Positions 34,585 to 46,789 of a DNA stretch of 64,000 nt are shown in pieces; the stretch's first letter is position 1, and each line of letters opens with the position of its first letter. Made by a program: the position numbers and the translations under genes. The stretch is from NCBI GenBank assembly GCA_963965975.1, contig OZ014424.1, positions 3,844,001 to 3,908,000 of the forward strand. The letters are read 5' to 3'. Under the pieces are notes generated by a model. It was not told the origin of the DNA. It did not search any database and worked only from the letters and a program-made list of their open reading frames with translations. Source of the stretch: Xestospongia bergquistia (lineage: Eukaryota; Porifera; Demospongiae; Haplosclerida; Petrosiidae).

Positions 34585-34725
34585 ACTAGCGATATGTCCC
34601 TTGTATAAACTCCCAGCCATAACACCAATAGTCAATATTATATTGTGTTTTTTGCTTTTTTTCCCAAGGGTCTTGTCCACTGTTAGGGATAATGATATCG
34701 AATAAACGATATAAGTAACTACAAG
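34585..34725 (-). pseudogene. PIGM: Short PIG-M relic
   Basis: The minus strand reads VYSISLSLTVDKTLG and, in another frame, YWCYGWEFIQGTY, matching the last parts of the 4180-4885 relic at both DNA and protein level. Its place between unit C and unit D mirrors the place of the larger relic after unit A. Confidence 0.6.
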
Positions 34726-35759
34726 ACAATGCACAAGTAGTTGCTTGTTATAAATAATCATATGTAAGTCCTATTGATTAGCCATTGTTAATTAAAATAA
34801 TGAAATCAATATTATATAATAATATACACTTAATAACTCTGCCAAGGTACCCATTAAATCCTGTATATGTCTATGATTATGAAATAATCATATGTAAGTG
34901 ATCTCTCTCTTCTTCATAATCTAAAGACAATACATGTATGAAAAAAGGAAAAATAATATAAGAGAACAATAGTATTACAGACATATTGCTTTTTCAATTG
35001 TCCAATGCAATATCAGTTTTAAGATTATGCCCATGAGGTTTATCATGTGATATACATAGTATATTACTCACACACACATTAGTAATGAAGTTTAAGTCAC
35101 ATAAACTGACTAAGATATGCTACATTTATTCTTGTATCTTTCACATCAGTGCAATCATGAAAATGAACAAAGTAACTAACCTAAAAATTGAAAAAAAGAA
35201 AATAAATGTCACATATCCTACTTATTATATCTCCATGATCCTATTAATCTTCATTACCTCATGTCCCAGTATACCTTCCATCTCATCAACACATACAAGC
35301 TACCTATTGAAAAAAACTCATATTAAAAAGAAACATGACTCAAATGTAGTAGATTCACAATGAAATGTGTCAACCTGTGACTTTCAGTGAACTAAATAAT
35401 TTTGTTTTGATGGTTAGGAAGTGTATGATGTATTAGCAATTTAGTTATTAAAATTTGATGTTTTATGAACTAATTATTGTTATAGAAATATACTTTCTTT
35501 TTTAAATACAACATGTATCTCACTCACACTTTATTAGTTAATTTATAGTTACTACAACAAATATTATAGACTATACACTAGTTTATGTTACATATAAAAT
35601 ATTAGTCTTTATTTGAAATAATTCTATGTATATATATGTCTTTACATGTTGTTTAGATAAAATGACAAATAAACTGATAGTGTTGTTCTTAGCATTAATT
35701 AACATCTTTACTCAAAATAATCTTATGTATATATATGTCTTTATGTGCTCTTCATATTG

Positions 35760-36230
35760 TCGTTCATGTGAGTAGTAACAAATCACCTATACTCAACATG
35801 ATGTATACATCTAATAATGATATCTGTATAACTGTGTATTGATTTCTGTACTATGTCTCTACCTATTAACATTATAACTGACAGGTTGTTGTCATACATA
35901 GCAGATGTTTACTGATGAATTAAATAGAACATAAACAATATTCCTAATCATAGTAACATCTGTATAACTGTGTCCAAAATATATGTAGATGTGTCTAGTT
36001 TGTTTTAATTCCAGTCTGTCAGTTGGACTATGTCTAGATCTCTACTGTTAACACATTATAGTTGACTGGTTGTTGTGATAGCAGATGTTTACTGATAACT
36101 TAAATAGAATATAATAATATTCCTAATCACAGTAACATCAGTATAAGTCCTAAATACATGTGTTTATATTCTAATATGTCAATTTGACTATATCTCTACA
36201 TGTTTAGTCAGTGCATAGCTATAGTTCATG
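35760..36230. repeat. About 175-bp tandem repeat upstream of copy D
   Basis: Same units as at 8700-9180 and 47600-48070. Confidence 0.65.
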
Positions 36231-36596
36231 AATCATTTAGTTAATTTATAGTTACTACAACAAATATTATAGACTATACACTAGTTTATGTTACATATAA
36301 AATATTAGACTTTATTTGAAATAATCCTATGTATATATATGTCTTTACATATTGTTTAGATAAAATGACAAATAAACTGATAGTGTTGTCTTTAGCATTA
36401 ATTAACATATTTTGTCATAAATATATTTACTAACAGCTTGTTTTTTTGTGAGGCACAGTAGTTGCATGCAGATAGAACGTTCAAATTCATTGCCTATCAA
36501 AGATCAAGGAGTGGAGATTTGTGAGTGACTTTATTAATATAGCCATTAGGTTCCATTTAAATAATCAATAATCATATTCTGTCTTGAAGAGTAATA

Positions 36597-36880
36597 TATG
36601 TGACCTAAGTTGCGGAATGGGACCACTTCTGAATAAAAAAGTCGCTGAATTTGTTAACACCTTTTATTGCCGTGATCTGTTTATCGTATATCTTTAGACA
36701 AACTCGTGTTCCGCGTATTTATCGTATTCAACTTGTGCCGAGAACGTGAATGTCTCTACACGCTAAGCTAGAAAGAACTATAAATTACGAAAACCGCAGA
36801 CGGACATTCCAAAATCGTATGAAAAAAATCAAAATGATAGAAATGACTCAAGCGGTCCCTTTTGAATATCCAGTCACATA
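36597..36880. mobile_element. 284-bp insertion (MITE-like) in the 5'UTR intron of copy D
   Basis: Begins TATGTGACCTAAGTTG and ends CCAGTCACATA; the ends are imperfect inverted repeats (TATGTGAC, GGGACC/GGTCCC). Copy G has an uninterrupted site (GAGTAATATAATTATATAGG), so the insertion is clear. The interior is strikingly CpG-rich (CCGCGTATTTATCG, GCCGAGAACG, CCGCAGACGG) for this AT-rich DNA, suggesting a young insert. Confidence 0.75.
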
Positions 36881-36999
36881 TTAAATAAGTTGTATTTTGC
36901 AAGCACTACATTTTTAGGTACAATTGATACATACATATAGGTTTTAGATCATAATTAATTGATAAGCCATTGTTCCTTGTAGGATATTATTATTAAAAA

Positions 37000-39900
37000 A
37001 TGGCATCATTTCATAGTATAATATTGGTTATGCTTGTAACTGCTCTTTTAAACTTTATTAAACTACTTTCTACTCATATTGTCCAAATTAATACAAGTAA
37101 TCAACTTTGGTTCTGGTTATGTAGTGATAGTATACCACTGCAGAATAATTTGACACTTCATTTGACACAAAGTAACTACATACTTCATAACATGACCTTC
37201 TGTCTTATTGAAAATGTTAGTAATCTTACATTAAAAGGAATGGGATCTGATGGGAAATCATCAATTAAATGTCAATTACAACATGGCTCAACTACTGGTT
37301 TTGGCTTTGTCAATATATCCAATGTTACTTTAGAAAACTTAGAGTTTACTGGATGTGGAGCAACAATAACAAAGTCAGCTGTGGCATTCTTTAATGACAC
37401 CCACCCACATTTAGGATATAAACAGAAAGCATTACTGGTATTTAACCATTGTCACAATATAACAATACAACATGTTAACATCACCAATTATATTGGATAT
37501 GCTATCTTTATGTTAAATCCTCTTAACTCATCATTAATGAATCATATTATAGTCACAGCAGGAACACCTGGTACTAGCGACTGTACTAATTCTGATATGT
37601 TTACTTGTGTTGGTAGTGGTATATTTGTAATGTTTAAAGACACTCAACAAACCTCTCCTAATATGGCAACTGTTAATGTTATATTGTCAGATTCTAATGT
37701 TCGATTCAACTTCAACAATATACCAAATGTACCTCCCTTGACTCTTATAGGACATGATATATGTAGTCTTCCTTTAGTTGGTGCTGGTGGTCTAACAGTA
37801 TTGTTCAATCAGTCATTTCTGGCTAGATTTTCAAGTCAAAGTACACATATTGGTTATGGTGTAGGTAATGGTGGAACAGTAACAGGAAATATATTAGTGA
37901 TATTTTATAATGGTATGGTTAACTCTCAATTGTCACTGACAGATACTGATATATTCAATGGAATTCTTTTGTCTTCAACTAATCAAATTGGTGGTGCATG
38001 TCTTACTATTATCTCAACTTTGTGTCAAACATGTCCTTTTATCAGTACTAAAGAATTGCCAGTTTGGACACCAATTTCTTTAAAAGATGTCCAGATGGTA
38101 GGTTGTGGTTTTGCATCTAGTATGGCTACTGAAGAAATGTTTATCAAATATGGAGGAGGATTCTATTTAAACATTTTTGAATTTTGTGGGGCTAGATCAA
38201 TTGTCGTTCTACTCAAAAGAGTACAATACAAAAAAAACTATGCTTACAAATCTGGATCTTGTCTTTATGCTTTTGTAACAAACTCTGTCATAAGAGACAA
38301 CAATATATCTATAATAATAGAAGATGTTGACATAAGATCAAATTTTAAAGGTTCTGCTAAAAGGACACTCTATTCTACAGTTGCAGGTTTAACATTAATT
38401 AATTGGAACAATGTTACATTTAGAGGCAACAGCCAGTTTACTGAAAATAACTCGCCAATGATTGCAGCATATAACAGTAATATACACATGACAGGACAAC
38501 TATTGTTTAGAAAGAATACTGGTACAATGGGAGCTGCCATACAATTATTTTCTTCATTCCTTATTCTTCATGAACCACTGAATGCTACATTCCTTGACAA
38601 TAGTGCTTTATTATATGGTGGAGCTATATATGGTGATAATGTTGTGATCCCTGGTCATCATAGATGTGTAATACAAATTAACACTAACAAAACAGACCTA
38701 TACAATATAGACATCATATTGAAATTTAAAGGGAACATAGCAGGACTTGCAGGAAACAACATTTATGCTACTCCTCTCTACAACTGTTCCTTTCTTTATC
38801 CACAACACGATAAGTCTGAATTAGTCAACTTTAACTGGAAATCAATTGCACATTTTGATACACCAAACTCTCTCAACAATGGACTGAAACCAATGTCTTC
38901 TCAACCGGTCAAAATATGCTCTTGTTATCATAACCACAATACAAATAAATTGGTCAAAAACTGCTCTCATTCGTATGCTATTCCTAATGTCATTAACACA
39001 TATGCTGGTAAGACAGTAACCATATCATTGTGTGCTGTTGATGATTCTGATACCATTGTTTACTCTCCTGCTGTTCTTTCTATCACAAATTATCACAATA
39101 AACAAGATAAATTGTCAAAAAATGTATTGTATTTAAAACAAGGACAAACACTTGTACCTTTGTCAGGAAGTAACTGTACTCAAATCCATTACAATGTCCT
39201 TAGTAAACTAGATGAACTCAAACATGGAAGGCTTAACATTGCAACACCAGGTAGTCCACCATCTTGGTCAGCTGAACTTTATGTACATCCTTGTCCAATG
39301 GGATTCATGTTAAAAGGAGATGAGTGTGTATGTGATAGTTTTATTGTTGACATGTCATCCTCTACAAAATGTAATATTACTACAACAACTATTACAATAT
39401 ATTCTGGTCAATGGTTGGGTCATATATCTTCTGACAATAAAAGTAAATTGGGATTTGCCTCAGTTTGTCCTCCTGGTAACTGTAAAATTGACACTCTACT
39501 ATTTAATGTGACAGATCATTTCTCTCTTTGTGAGTCCAATAAGATGGGCATTCTCTGTTCACAATGTCAACATAATATGAGTGTTGTATTTGGTAGTACA
39601 GAATGTAGACCATGCTCTGATCTGTGGTTAATTACAATAGTAGGATATGCTTTATTTGGTCTGCTACTGGTAGTAGTAATGCTTGCATTACCTCTGACTA
39701 TATCAGAAGGACCATTAGGTGGTATCATTATAGTTATGAATATCACTTCTGTTTCAACTATTGACTATTTGGATAGTAACAATTGGTTTGTGTACACTGC
39801 TAGAGTCTTTGTCTCCCTCATGAACCTTAATCTAGGTTTTCCAATGTGTTTATACAATGGAATGACACCAACTGTTAAAACTGTTATACAATTTGTTTAT

Positions 39901-40743
39901 CCAATATACTTGTGTGTTTTGATAATTGGATTCATCATATTCAGTCATTACTCAACTAGAATCTCAAACAGAACAGCACATTATTCTGTTCAAGTCCTGG
40001 CTAGTCTCATCCACCTCTCCTTCTCCAAAGTTCTCATCACTTGTATAGACATCATAGCTTATGTTCCTGTTCATACAGCACAAGAAGGAACAGTGGTAGT
40101 GTGGTATGGTGATGGTAATGTTGAATATCTCTCCAGTCCTCAACATATTGTTCTGTTTACTGTAGCTGTGATAAGTTTGATGTTGTATATAGTACCTTAC
40201 ATATTTTTTGTTACTTTGGGTAGATATTGTATGAGATGGAGATGTGTAAATAAGTACTTGCGTCCATTTCTAGAGGCTTTTCAAGGTCCCTACAAGCAAG
40301 AACAAGGTTACTGGTATGGAGTGAGGATGATAACTGTTGTATATGTCTATTTGATGTGGGCAGTTATTAGAGGATATAATTTTAACCTAATGTTGTTCAT
40401 GCAAGTAACACCAGTTATTATATTGTGCATCATTCAGGCATCTCTTAAACCATTTCGTAGTTTCTGGCTAAACCATATTGATACATTTTGTCTAATATTG
40501 TCCATATGTCAAATTCAGTCAGCTCTTGAGTTTGGTGGTAGGTATTACTGGTTGTCTTTTGTGATAGCTTCATTTAACTACATAATTCTTATTTTATTAA
40601 TGGTTGTGATTGAATGTCAATGTTGGCAGAAATTGAAATGCAAGTTGAGAAGAGAAAGAAGCCATGATGGTGGTCATGTGATTATCCCATCTCATGAAGG
40701 ATACGATGACATGAGACAAGCTCTTTTATTACTTGCTGATTAA
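37000..40743 (+). CDS. Beta-helix multipass receptor-like protein, copy D (complete)
   Basis: 1247 residues, single exon, same length as copy B and very similar. The signal peptide (MASFHSIILVMLVTALLNF) sits 17 nt after the conserved 5'UTR acceptor. Ectodomain, Cys-rich stalk, nine to ten membrane segments and tail are all present. Differences from B cluster in short ectodomain stretches, for example HIIVTAGTPGTSDCTNSDMF (about 178-197), MVGCGFASSMATEEMF and CSCYHNHNTNKLVKNCS. The tail varies too: HEGYDDMRQALLLLAD replaces the DEEDDE cluster. No lesion visible; likely functional. Family function unknown. Confidence 0.88.
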   Translation: MASFHSIILVMLVTALLNFIKLLSTHIVQINTSNQLWFWLCSDSIPLQNNLTLHLTQSNYILHNMTFCLIENVSNLTLKGMGSDGKSSIKCQLQHGSTTGFGFVNISNVTLENLEFTGCGATITKSAVAFFNDTHPHLGYKQKALLVFNHCHNITIQHVNITNYIGYAIFMLNPLNSSLMNHIIVTAGTPGTSDCTNSDMFTCVGSGIFVMFKDTQQTSPNMATVNVILSDSNVRFNFNNIPNVPPLTLIGHDICSLPLVGAGGLTVLFNQSFLARFSSQSTHIGYGVGNGGTVTGNILVIFYNGMVNSQLSLTDTDIFNGILLSSTNQIGGACLTIISTLCQTCPFISTKELPVWTPISLKDVQMVGCGFASSMATEEMFIKYGGGFYLNIFEFCGARSIVVLLKRVQYKKNYAYKSGSCLYAFVTNSVIRDNNISIIIEDVDIRSNFKGSAKRTLYSTVAGLTLINWNNVTFRGNSQFTENNSPMIAAYNSNIHMTGQLLFRKNTGTMGAAIQLFSSFLILHEPLNATFLDNSALLYGGAIYGDNVVIPGHHRCVIQINTNKTDLYNIDIILKFKGNIAGLAGNNIYATPLYNCSFLYPQHDKSELVNFNWKSIAHFDTPNSLNNGLKPMSSQPVKICSCYHNHNTNKLVKNCSHSYAIPNVINTYAGKTVTISLCAVDDSDTIVYSPAVLSITNYHNKQDKLSKNVLYLKQGQTLVPLSGSNCTQIHYNVLSKLDELKHGRLNIATPGSPPSWSAELYVHPCPMGFMLKGDECVCDSFIVDMSSSTKCNITTTTITIYSGQWLGHISSDNKSKLGFASVCPPGNCKIDTLLFNVTDHFSLCESNKMGILCSQCQHNMSVVFGSTECRPCSDLWLITIVGYALFGLLLVVVMLALPLTISEGPLGGIIIVMNITSVSTIDYLDSNNWFVYTARVFVSLMNLNLGFPMCLYNGMTPTVKTVIQFVYPIYLCVLIIGFIIFSHYSTRISNRTAHYSVQVLASLIHLSFSKVLITCIDIIAYVPVHTAQEGTVVVWYGDGNVEYLSSPQHIVLFTVAVISLMLYIVPYIFFVTLGRYCMRWRCVNKYLRPFLEAFQGPYKQEQGYWYGVRMITVVYVYLMWAVIRGYNFNLMLFMQVTPVIILCIIQASLKPFRSFWLNHIDTFCLILSICQIQSALEFGGRYYWLSFVIASFNYIILILLMVVIECQCWQKLKCKLRRERSHDGGHVIIPSHEGYDDMRQALLLLAD

Positions 40744-41399
40744 ATTTAGTCATATCCTTAGTTATATGTATTAGAAAGTTTGTATGTAATTTTGTAGTTT
40801 GTAGTTTAATAATAATTGTTTGGAAATTTTATAAAACAAATTCATGAATGATGATTGTACTTTTGTATTCCACTTCAGTGAACACGCTCCTTAACATGTC
40901 GTTTGTTTGTTGTTATGCAGTTACATACCACTACAATACATTTAAATAATTGTAATAATGGTTGCTTGTTAATTAAATAACCATAAGTAAGCTTAGTCAC
41001 TTCTTATGTATTACAACTGTTGTAAATATAATTGATTATGCTTGTTACTTCAGACAGGATGACAATTAACAATATTAAAAGATCTTTTACTAAAACAGCA
41101 GAAATTTGATTATAGCTTTGTTTGAATGATTTATTTCCTATGCGATACAGACAATAATATTTCTCTAGCAGGTATCTTGTTATTTTAATGCTGATGATGC
41201 ACCTACAAAAAAACTCTCTGCTTCTCAATTCGAAAAAAACAGAAATGGAAGAGTCTTACAAATTTTACAAGTCATGATACAAAGGAAAGAGGCATTATAC
41301 ATTATGACATGTGATATGATGCATTTAATGTTTATTAGAAATATATTTTACACCTGTTATTTTACAATCTTGTAGATTATTTCAAATCAGATCCCCAAA
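40744..41399. other. 3' flank of copy D and spacer
   Basis: The first 120 bp match the 3' flanks of the other copies. The rest is unrecognised and not shared with relics A, B or E. Confidence 0.5.
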
Positions 41400-43050
41400 A
41401 CACAAAGAATTTGTGGCTGTGTTAGGTTCTAGGATCATTGTGTTGGCCAGTTTAGTTTGGAACTGATACCACACAGCAAGTATACAGATAAAGTCCTCTT
41501 CTGTGCTGTTGATCCAGTTACTTAAATTTACTTCAAGGATTTGTGTCAAGATGCAATAAATCTGTATGTTTTCTATACTGATTACAAGAAGTGTTATGGT
41601 CAATACATATGTTCTGATGGCTGATGAATGTCTGTTTAATGCTTATAAGGGTCTCCATGTTGTTGCAATCTTCCATGGTCAGCCTGAAGTCTTTGTGATG
41701 CCATTTCATTGAGCTATCAAAGTAGACCTTAAACAAGGTGACTATTTCAGCCCATATACATTTATTGAAACTAATGATCATTATGGTTATTGTCCTTTAA
41801 TTAGGTATCAAAGCAAACATGATCCCTGCTGTATCAGTAGATTTTCTCTTTGCTGACCTGGCAATAGATACATCATTTCCTGGTCTCCATCTCTTTAATT
41901 TACTGACATACTATTTAATCAACATTGTAGTATTTGGTTAAGTTGAAGTAATTTTAATGGATAGAATGAAACTCTAGTACAAGTAAAAACTAAATCCTAT
42001 TTATACAAAATCAAAAACAATAAGCAAAAGAGCTAAGTCACAAAAGTATTGAAACAATTAGCAACATTTTACAGTAGAGATACTAACTAACATAATTACA
42101 AGAAAATTTAAAAGAGTTGAAAGGATATCACAAACATCAAACCAGTTGTCACTATGCTCATGTCATTTTATGACAAGTTATACATCTTGGAGACTTTGGA
42201 TTTCAAAAAGCGCTATCTCAATGAGAATTTCCACATTCTAGATCTGAGTGGTTACTTGCAAAAAAAATATAGGAAGGTGACTACGTCATAACCCACTATA
42301 TATACCCAATACACTAGAAATAACTCTATTTAGGTTTTTTCAGTCTGGCATGGCCTAGTCAGTCAATGGAATATCTACATTCTGCATTCTTCCTAATGTT
42401 TTAAGAGATCAATTCTTCTATGGTTTTTAATTCATAATATTTGCTAAGGACGAGAAAGCAAGGAAGTGGAATATATAAGTGGGTATATTCATCAAAAGAT
42501 TAAAACTGTTGACTCACTTTCTGATTACACTGTTCCAATACCATATTCTCACTCAACATCAAGTAATGCTGCCTGTGCCCTTGAAGTACTTAGCTTAGCC
42601 AAGATTTGAAGCTTCTATGAGAGCATATGATCAAATCAGTTAGAACCATGGACAAATATGGTTTGAGTAACAATGAAGAACAAGTGGGCACAGTGGTGAT
42701 ATTAGCAAAATGGTAAAGGGTGATGTTGAGAACATTGCTGAACAAACTGCTGTCCATTTTGTGACAAATTCCCAGTTTGCTTCCAAATGTTACTTATGGA
42801 TGACCTTGCATTTGAAGGTATAAAGAACACACACAAATGGCTTTTTTTGGACATGATGTAACATTTGACATCATCACAGCTGCCAAGGTTCAAAAGACAC
42901 TTCTGATTATGTGTAGTGGAATCTATTAAACTAAGATGAGAGGCATAACAATTCTTGTTCTATGAATGAAGCTGCCATTAGCTGGCAAGGTTTAGGTAAA
43001 TAATGTTTGCATCAAAAGCATTACCTTTGCCGACCAAACTGAGGTATCAT
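41400..43050 (+). pseudogene. Longest methyltransferase relic (after copy D)
   Basis: Most complete of the relics. VGQFSLELIPH and TDKVLFCAVDPVT (41430-41520) give the N-terminal strand-helix-strand of a tetrapyrrole methylase. AINLYVFYTD, YKGLHVVAIFHGQPEVFV (family YGHPGVFV), FLFADLAIDTSFPGL and, after an apparent insertion at about 41925-42285, further pieces follow. The C-terminal part has SNAACALEVLSLAKI, MDKYGLSNNEEQ, VHFVTNSQFASKC and ITFADQT. Frames change often and several stops are present. The set resembles the tetrapyrrole-methylase subgroup that includes peptide backbone alpha-N-methyltransferases; the subgroup is from memory of motifs only. Confidence 0.65.
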
Positions 43051-45759
43051 TGTACTAACTTTTATTAGTCTTGTTATTGAAACAACTATTGATTTGGAAG
43101 ACAGAATAAATGTTTCAATTAAACCAAATCGCTCTTGATTTTTATCATTGTACATTACAACAAAATCTGTCATCTTCTTACTCCTTACATAACTTCTTTA
43201 TGTCAACAGATTGGTAATCGATGTTAATAGAAATGAGGAGCTAGTTCATATAACCAGTCAGGTTCAAGCTAATAATAGAAATATATAACAGATGCTCCAC
43301 TCTCAGTCTATTACTGAAGTACAAGGTCTTACCACAGTGATATCTTTCATGAATAACTTTGATGTTTGACTAACTTCATTGAAGAAAAACTTAAGATGAA
43401 ACATCAAAAGATGGAGTGAAACAACTTATGTTCAAACATACCACTGAGGATAACCTTTAAACTGGACTGATGATGGATGAATATGAATGTGATTTTACCT
43501 CTAATAGTTCTAATAGCATTGTAATGACAGGAACATATGAAGGTATTGTCAGAAATATTCACTTGTAACAACCTGTATAATAAAGACAAGTAGTATGGAC
43601 AAAGAAATACAATGTCTACTAGTAAAGGATCAGCTGAGAGAATGAGAGAGAGAGAGATATGATGGAATTACATAATTTAAAAGTGATTACCTAAATATGT
43701 CTTGTGAGAGAATGCTTTCAGCTTCACCAATCTGCAGTCAATTACTATCACATAAGAAATAAGATCTGTTATATGTACATATCATAAGGTAACATTTACA
43801 ATCCCATTTATTGTCATTGAGATCTCACTATGTTAGTAGCCACTCTAACCCTCACAAGAATGAGACTGTATTTAAAATAGAATTGAGAGTCAAGCTGGGA
43901 TTGAGCTCAGGACTCTCTGAATAACATTCACCTGAACCATTAAAAGCCATTAAAGCCTGGTGAGGAACATCAATATCACACACAGAATGTGAAGAATTAG
44001 TCAAGCAATTTAGGCTACTTCTAGGTAGTTCCATTGATGGTGATGGACTAAGTTTGGCCCAATATATTCATGCCCATTTGTATGTAAGTATATTGTCTTC
44101 ATTAACCAGGCTTAAGTCACTAAGATACAGAAGCTTGAGATCAGAATATTTTAATACAATCCCTATATGAAGTGTAGCCTGAAGTTTGGACTTTCCCACT
44201 GAGCCATGCTCAAAGGTCAGACTATTCCACTAGGCTTCATACTAAGGAGAGAGAGAGAGCTGACTTGAAGTCTTTGAGATTCACTTCTTTCATATAAGCA
44301 GAAAAATCCTGAGGAAGGGATTAAACATAGGACATTCTGCACACTAGTCAGATGCTCTGTTATATACCTGACAGTGAGCCAATGGAACTTGTATGAGAAA
44401 GTGGTGCATAATTATATACATAGAGACAACATTATCTAAATATCAAGAAGATAAACACCGGAGAGAGTTTCAGCTGTCAAGAAGAAGTGCTGTCTACTAA
44501 ATGAAAATTGTAACTATTCTATTTACCTAATAACTGTCTAAAGTCATTACATTTACCAGTACAAAGGTGATTAATAGGCAACAATATTCTGGTTGTACCT
44601 TTTGAGAGTTTGGAGGTGTTATTTGTAAAAGTAGCTGATGATATAGTTATGTGTATGTCATCTCTTTCTTCCAAATCTAAAGGAAATACATGTATGAAAA
44701 AACAAAAAATATAAGAGAACAATAGAATTACAAACATATTACACTTTAATAAATCTAAGACAAATAAATAGGAATAAAATAGATAGAAAGGCAACAACTA
44801 CAGATGCTAATAAAGAATTTATTATTTTCACACAATGTTTCAAACCTGATGGGTTCTCTTCAGATGTGATCATTTATCTGCTTTCGTAATGACTATGTTG
44901 TCTCTACTTATCAGGTCCTTTAGTGCTTTGGATTCTTCCCTGGAAAGATTGTTATGTCTTTTTTGTCAGGGTTCTGAGCCAAACTTTCATCTCCTAACTG
45001 TAATAATGTAAGACTCTAACCACTCATCTCTATCCTTTCTGGGCATCCAGGTAGACATAGGTCTAGAAGGAAGGACAGGATCACTCATGTGGTCTTAGAC
45101 TTCTAAAAAATTTTTCGAAGTCAGTTTCAATCCTACCTCTGTCAAGTTTAAAAAGTGTAGGGCAGAATGACAAGCCATTAGAGAGCAAACTAGTTTCTGC
45201 TTCCGAGAAATGTGTTTTAGAGAGGTTCACTACAAGACTTGACAAAGGTTGCCTCTTGAGACTGAGAACGTGTCTGAGACTGAGTACCATAGGTTAGATT
45301 ATAACAATGAATAATATAGAAGATAACAGACAAACTAACCTATTGAAGACTTGGAGATGTCTGCAGCACCTGATATGGTATATAAACTAATTCAATAACT
45401 TAACACTATACCTTCATTTAAACTGTTCTCTAGTTCTTCAGGCATTGTAAACAATGAGCAAACTATTTGCAGTATAATATAATAGTACCTTCATGATACT
45501 GGTTGGAAAGGTGCTAGACTTAAGATGAAATTATGCAAATATCTACCTCCAGTGGGATTGTTTGATGTAGATTGAGAACTGCTAATAGGGCCCGAACCAG
45601 TACAGGACTTTTTAGAGCAAAACCTTTCTATAATAATATTGATATGTTGTAGCAACTTCTATATGTATGAAATTGATTAAATAGTGAGCCAAGCCAGCTT
45701 TAAAAATTAGGACAATGATTAGCTAGCATAAGAAAAGGCAACTTAGTATGTACATGTAG
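43051..45759. other. Spacer with SINE-like fragments
   Basis: No gene recognised. Minus-strand words such as TGGCTCAGTGGGAAAG (about 44195-44212) and B-box-like CTGGGATTGAGCTCAGGA (43895-43912) suggest old tRNA-derived SINE fragments within 43840-45060. Bases 44640-44740 repeat part of the D/E upstream block (ATACATGTATGAAAAAA). Confidence 0.4.
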
Positions 45760-46770
45760 AAATGGTATAATGACTGGTCATATTGATGTTAGACAGTAAC
45801 TACATTATCAACTACATTATCAACACTGACTGGTCTACAACATCAATTGAAGCCACTGGAACTAAAGGAGGTCTGAAATTCATACTCAGTTTAGTTTTAT
45901 ATAATAAGTTTTTCACTGTATCTGCTAAGCTTTCTGGTATACTACAAGCTGAATTATCAGATCTTGGTAGTACTGTCAGTCTCATTCAAGCAACTATTGA
46001 CATCATTACAACAATCAGGTCAGAATGTCACTAGAATTTGTTGTGGCAGGAAGAAGTTGCTTTTGAACAATACAACAAAATTGGCATTGATTTATCCCAG
46101 AGACAACCTCCTCCACATACAGTTGATAATGCTCTACTAACAGCAGATAACATAGGAAGAAGAGATCTTGCTGGGTCATGTTCCTTACCAGAAAGTTGCA
46201 AGGTAAGTATTTACTATCCAAAAATTGACCTGATTGTCTCAGAAATGAGGGACTCAGTCAGTGAAGTCAGTCAGTCTTGATGAAAGCAATTGATACTCTT
46301 TGATCAATGTCCAATCATTTTCTCTAAGTCGAGTTAATGATGCCACTTTTAACGCACTATAACATCTCTTCCGATTGCTTTGCGCGAATTACATTACCAG
46401 AAGCTCCACAACACTTCATGGAGACCAAAAACAAGTTCCCAGTCTTCTTATAATGTTAGTTCCAGTTGGAGGAGCTTTCCCCATCCTTAGATTGTGTGCT
46501 ACTATGACATTTGGTATCTCAATGCTAGAGTTGAATGCAGTTTCTCCTTACTTTCTCGAATTAAAACATATCTTCAGTCGATGATACTATAATAGAGACT
46601 TGATAATTTATCTCTATTGTCCACAGAGAGATCTTCCTTCTCGTTTATTGGACAACTTAGTCGTAGAATTTGCTAACAGTCACGAAAATCCAGAAATCAC
46701 TTACCCTAACGAAATCAGTTTATACGGTTATAATATAATGGTTAAAGCAGTTAATAAGCTGGTTGATTAA
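45760..46770 (+). mobile_element. hAT-like transposase relic (ZMYM1/TTF type)
   Basis: From 45783 the frame reads TDWSTTSIEATGTKGGLKFI, LVLYNKFFTVSAKLSGILQA, then a TAG at 46032 and WQEEVAFEQYNKIGIDLSQR, VSIYYPKIDLIVSEM. Near 46524 a shifted frame gives ARVECSFSLLSRIKTYLQSM, the hAT C-terminal signature (xxCERSFSxLxxIKTxL), and RDLPSRLLDNLVVEFANSHE follows at about 46625. Multiple stops and shifts: inactive. Confidence 0.7.
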
Positions 46771-46789
46771 CCACAGTAAAAATAATAAA

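Larger units (their letters stand above)
34795..36999 (+). promoter_or_regulatory. Upstream block and 5'UTR intron of copy D
   Basis: Nearly collinear with 46790-48581 before copy E (TAATAACTCTGCCAAGGTAC start). It holds the three-unit tandem repeat (35760-36230) and the conserved donor GTGAGT at 36521 and acceptor TGTTCCTTGTAG ending at 36982. The 5'UTR intron is 462 nt because of a 284-bp insertion; without it, about 178 nt. Confidence 0.6.
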
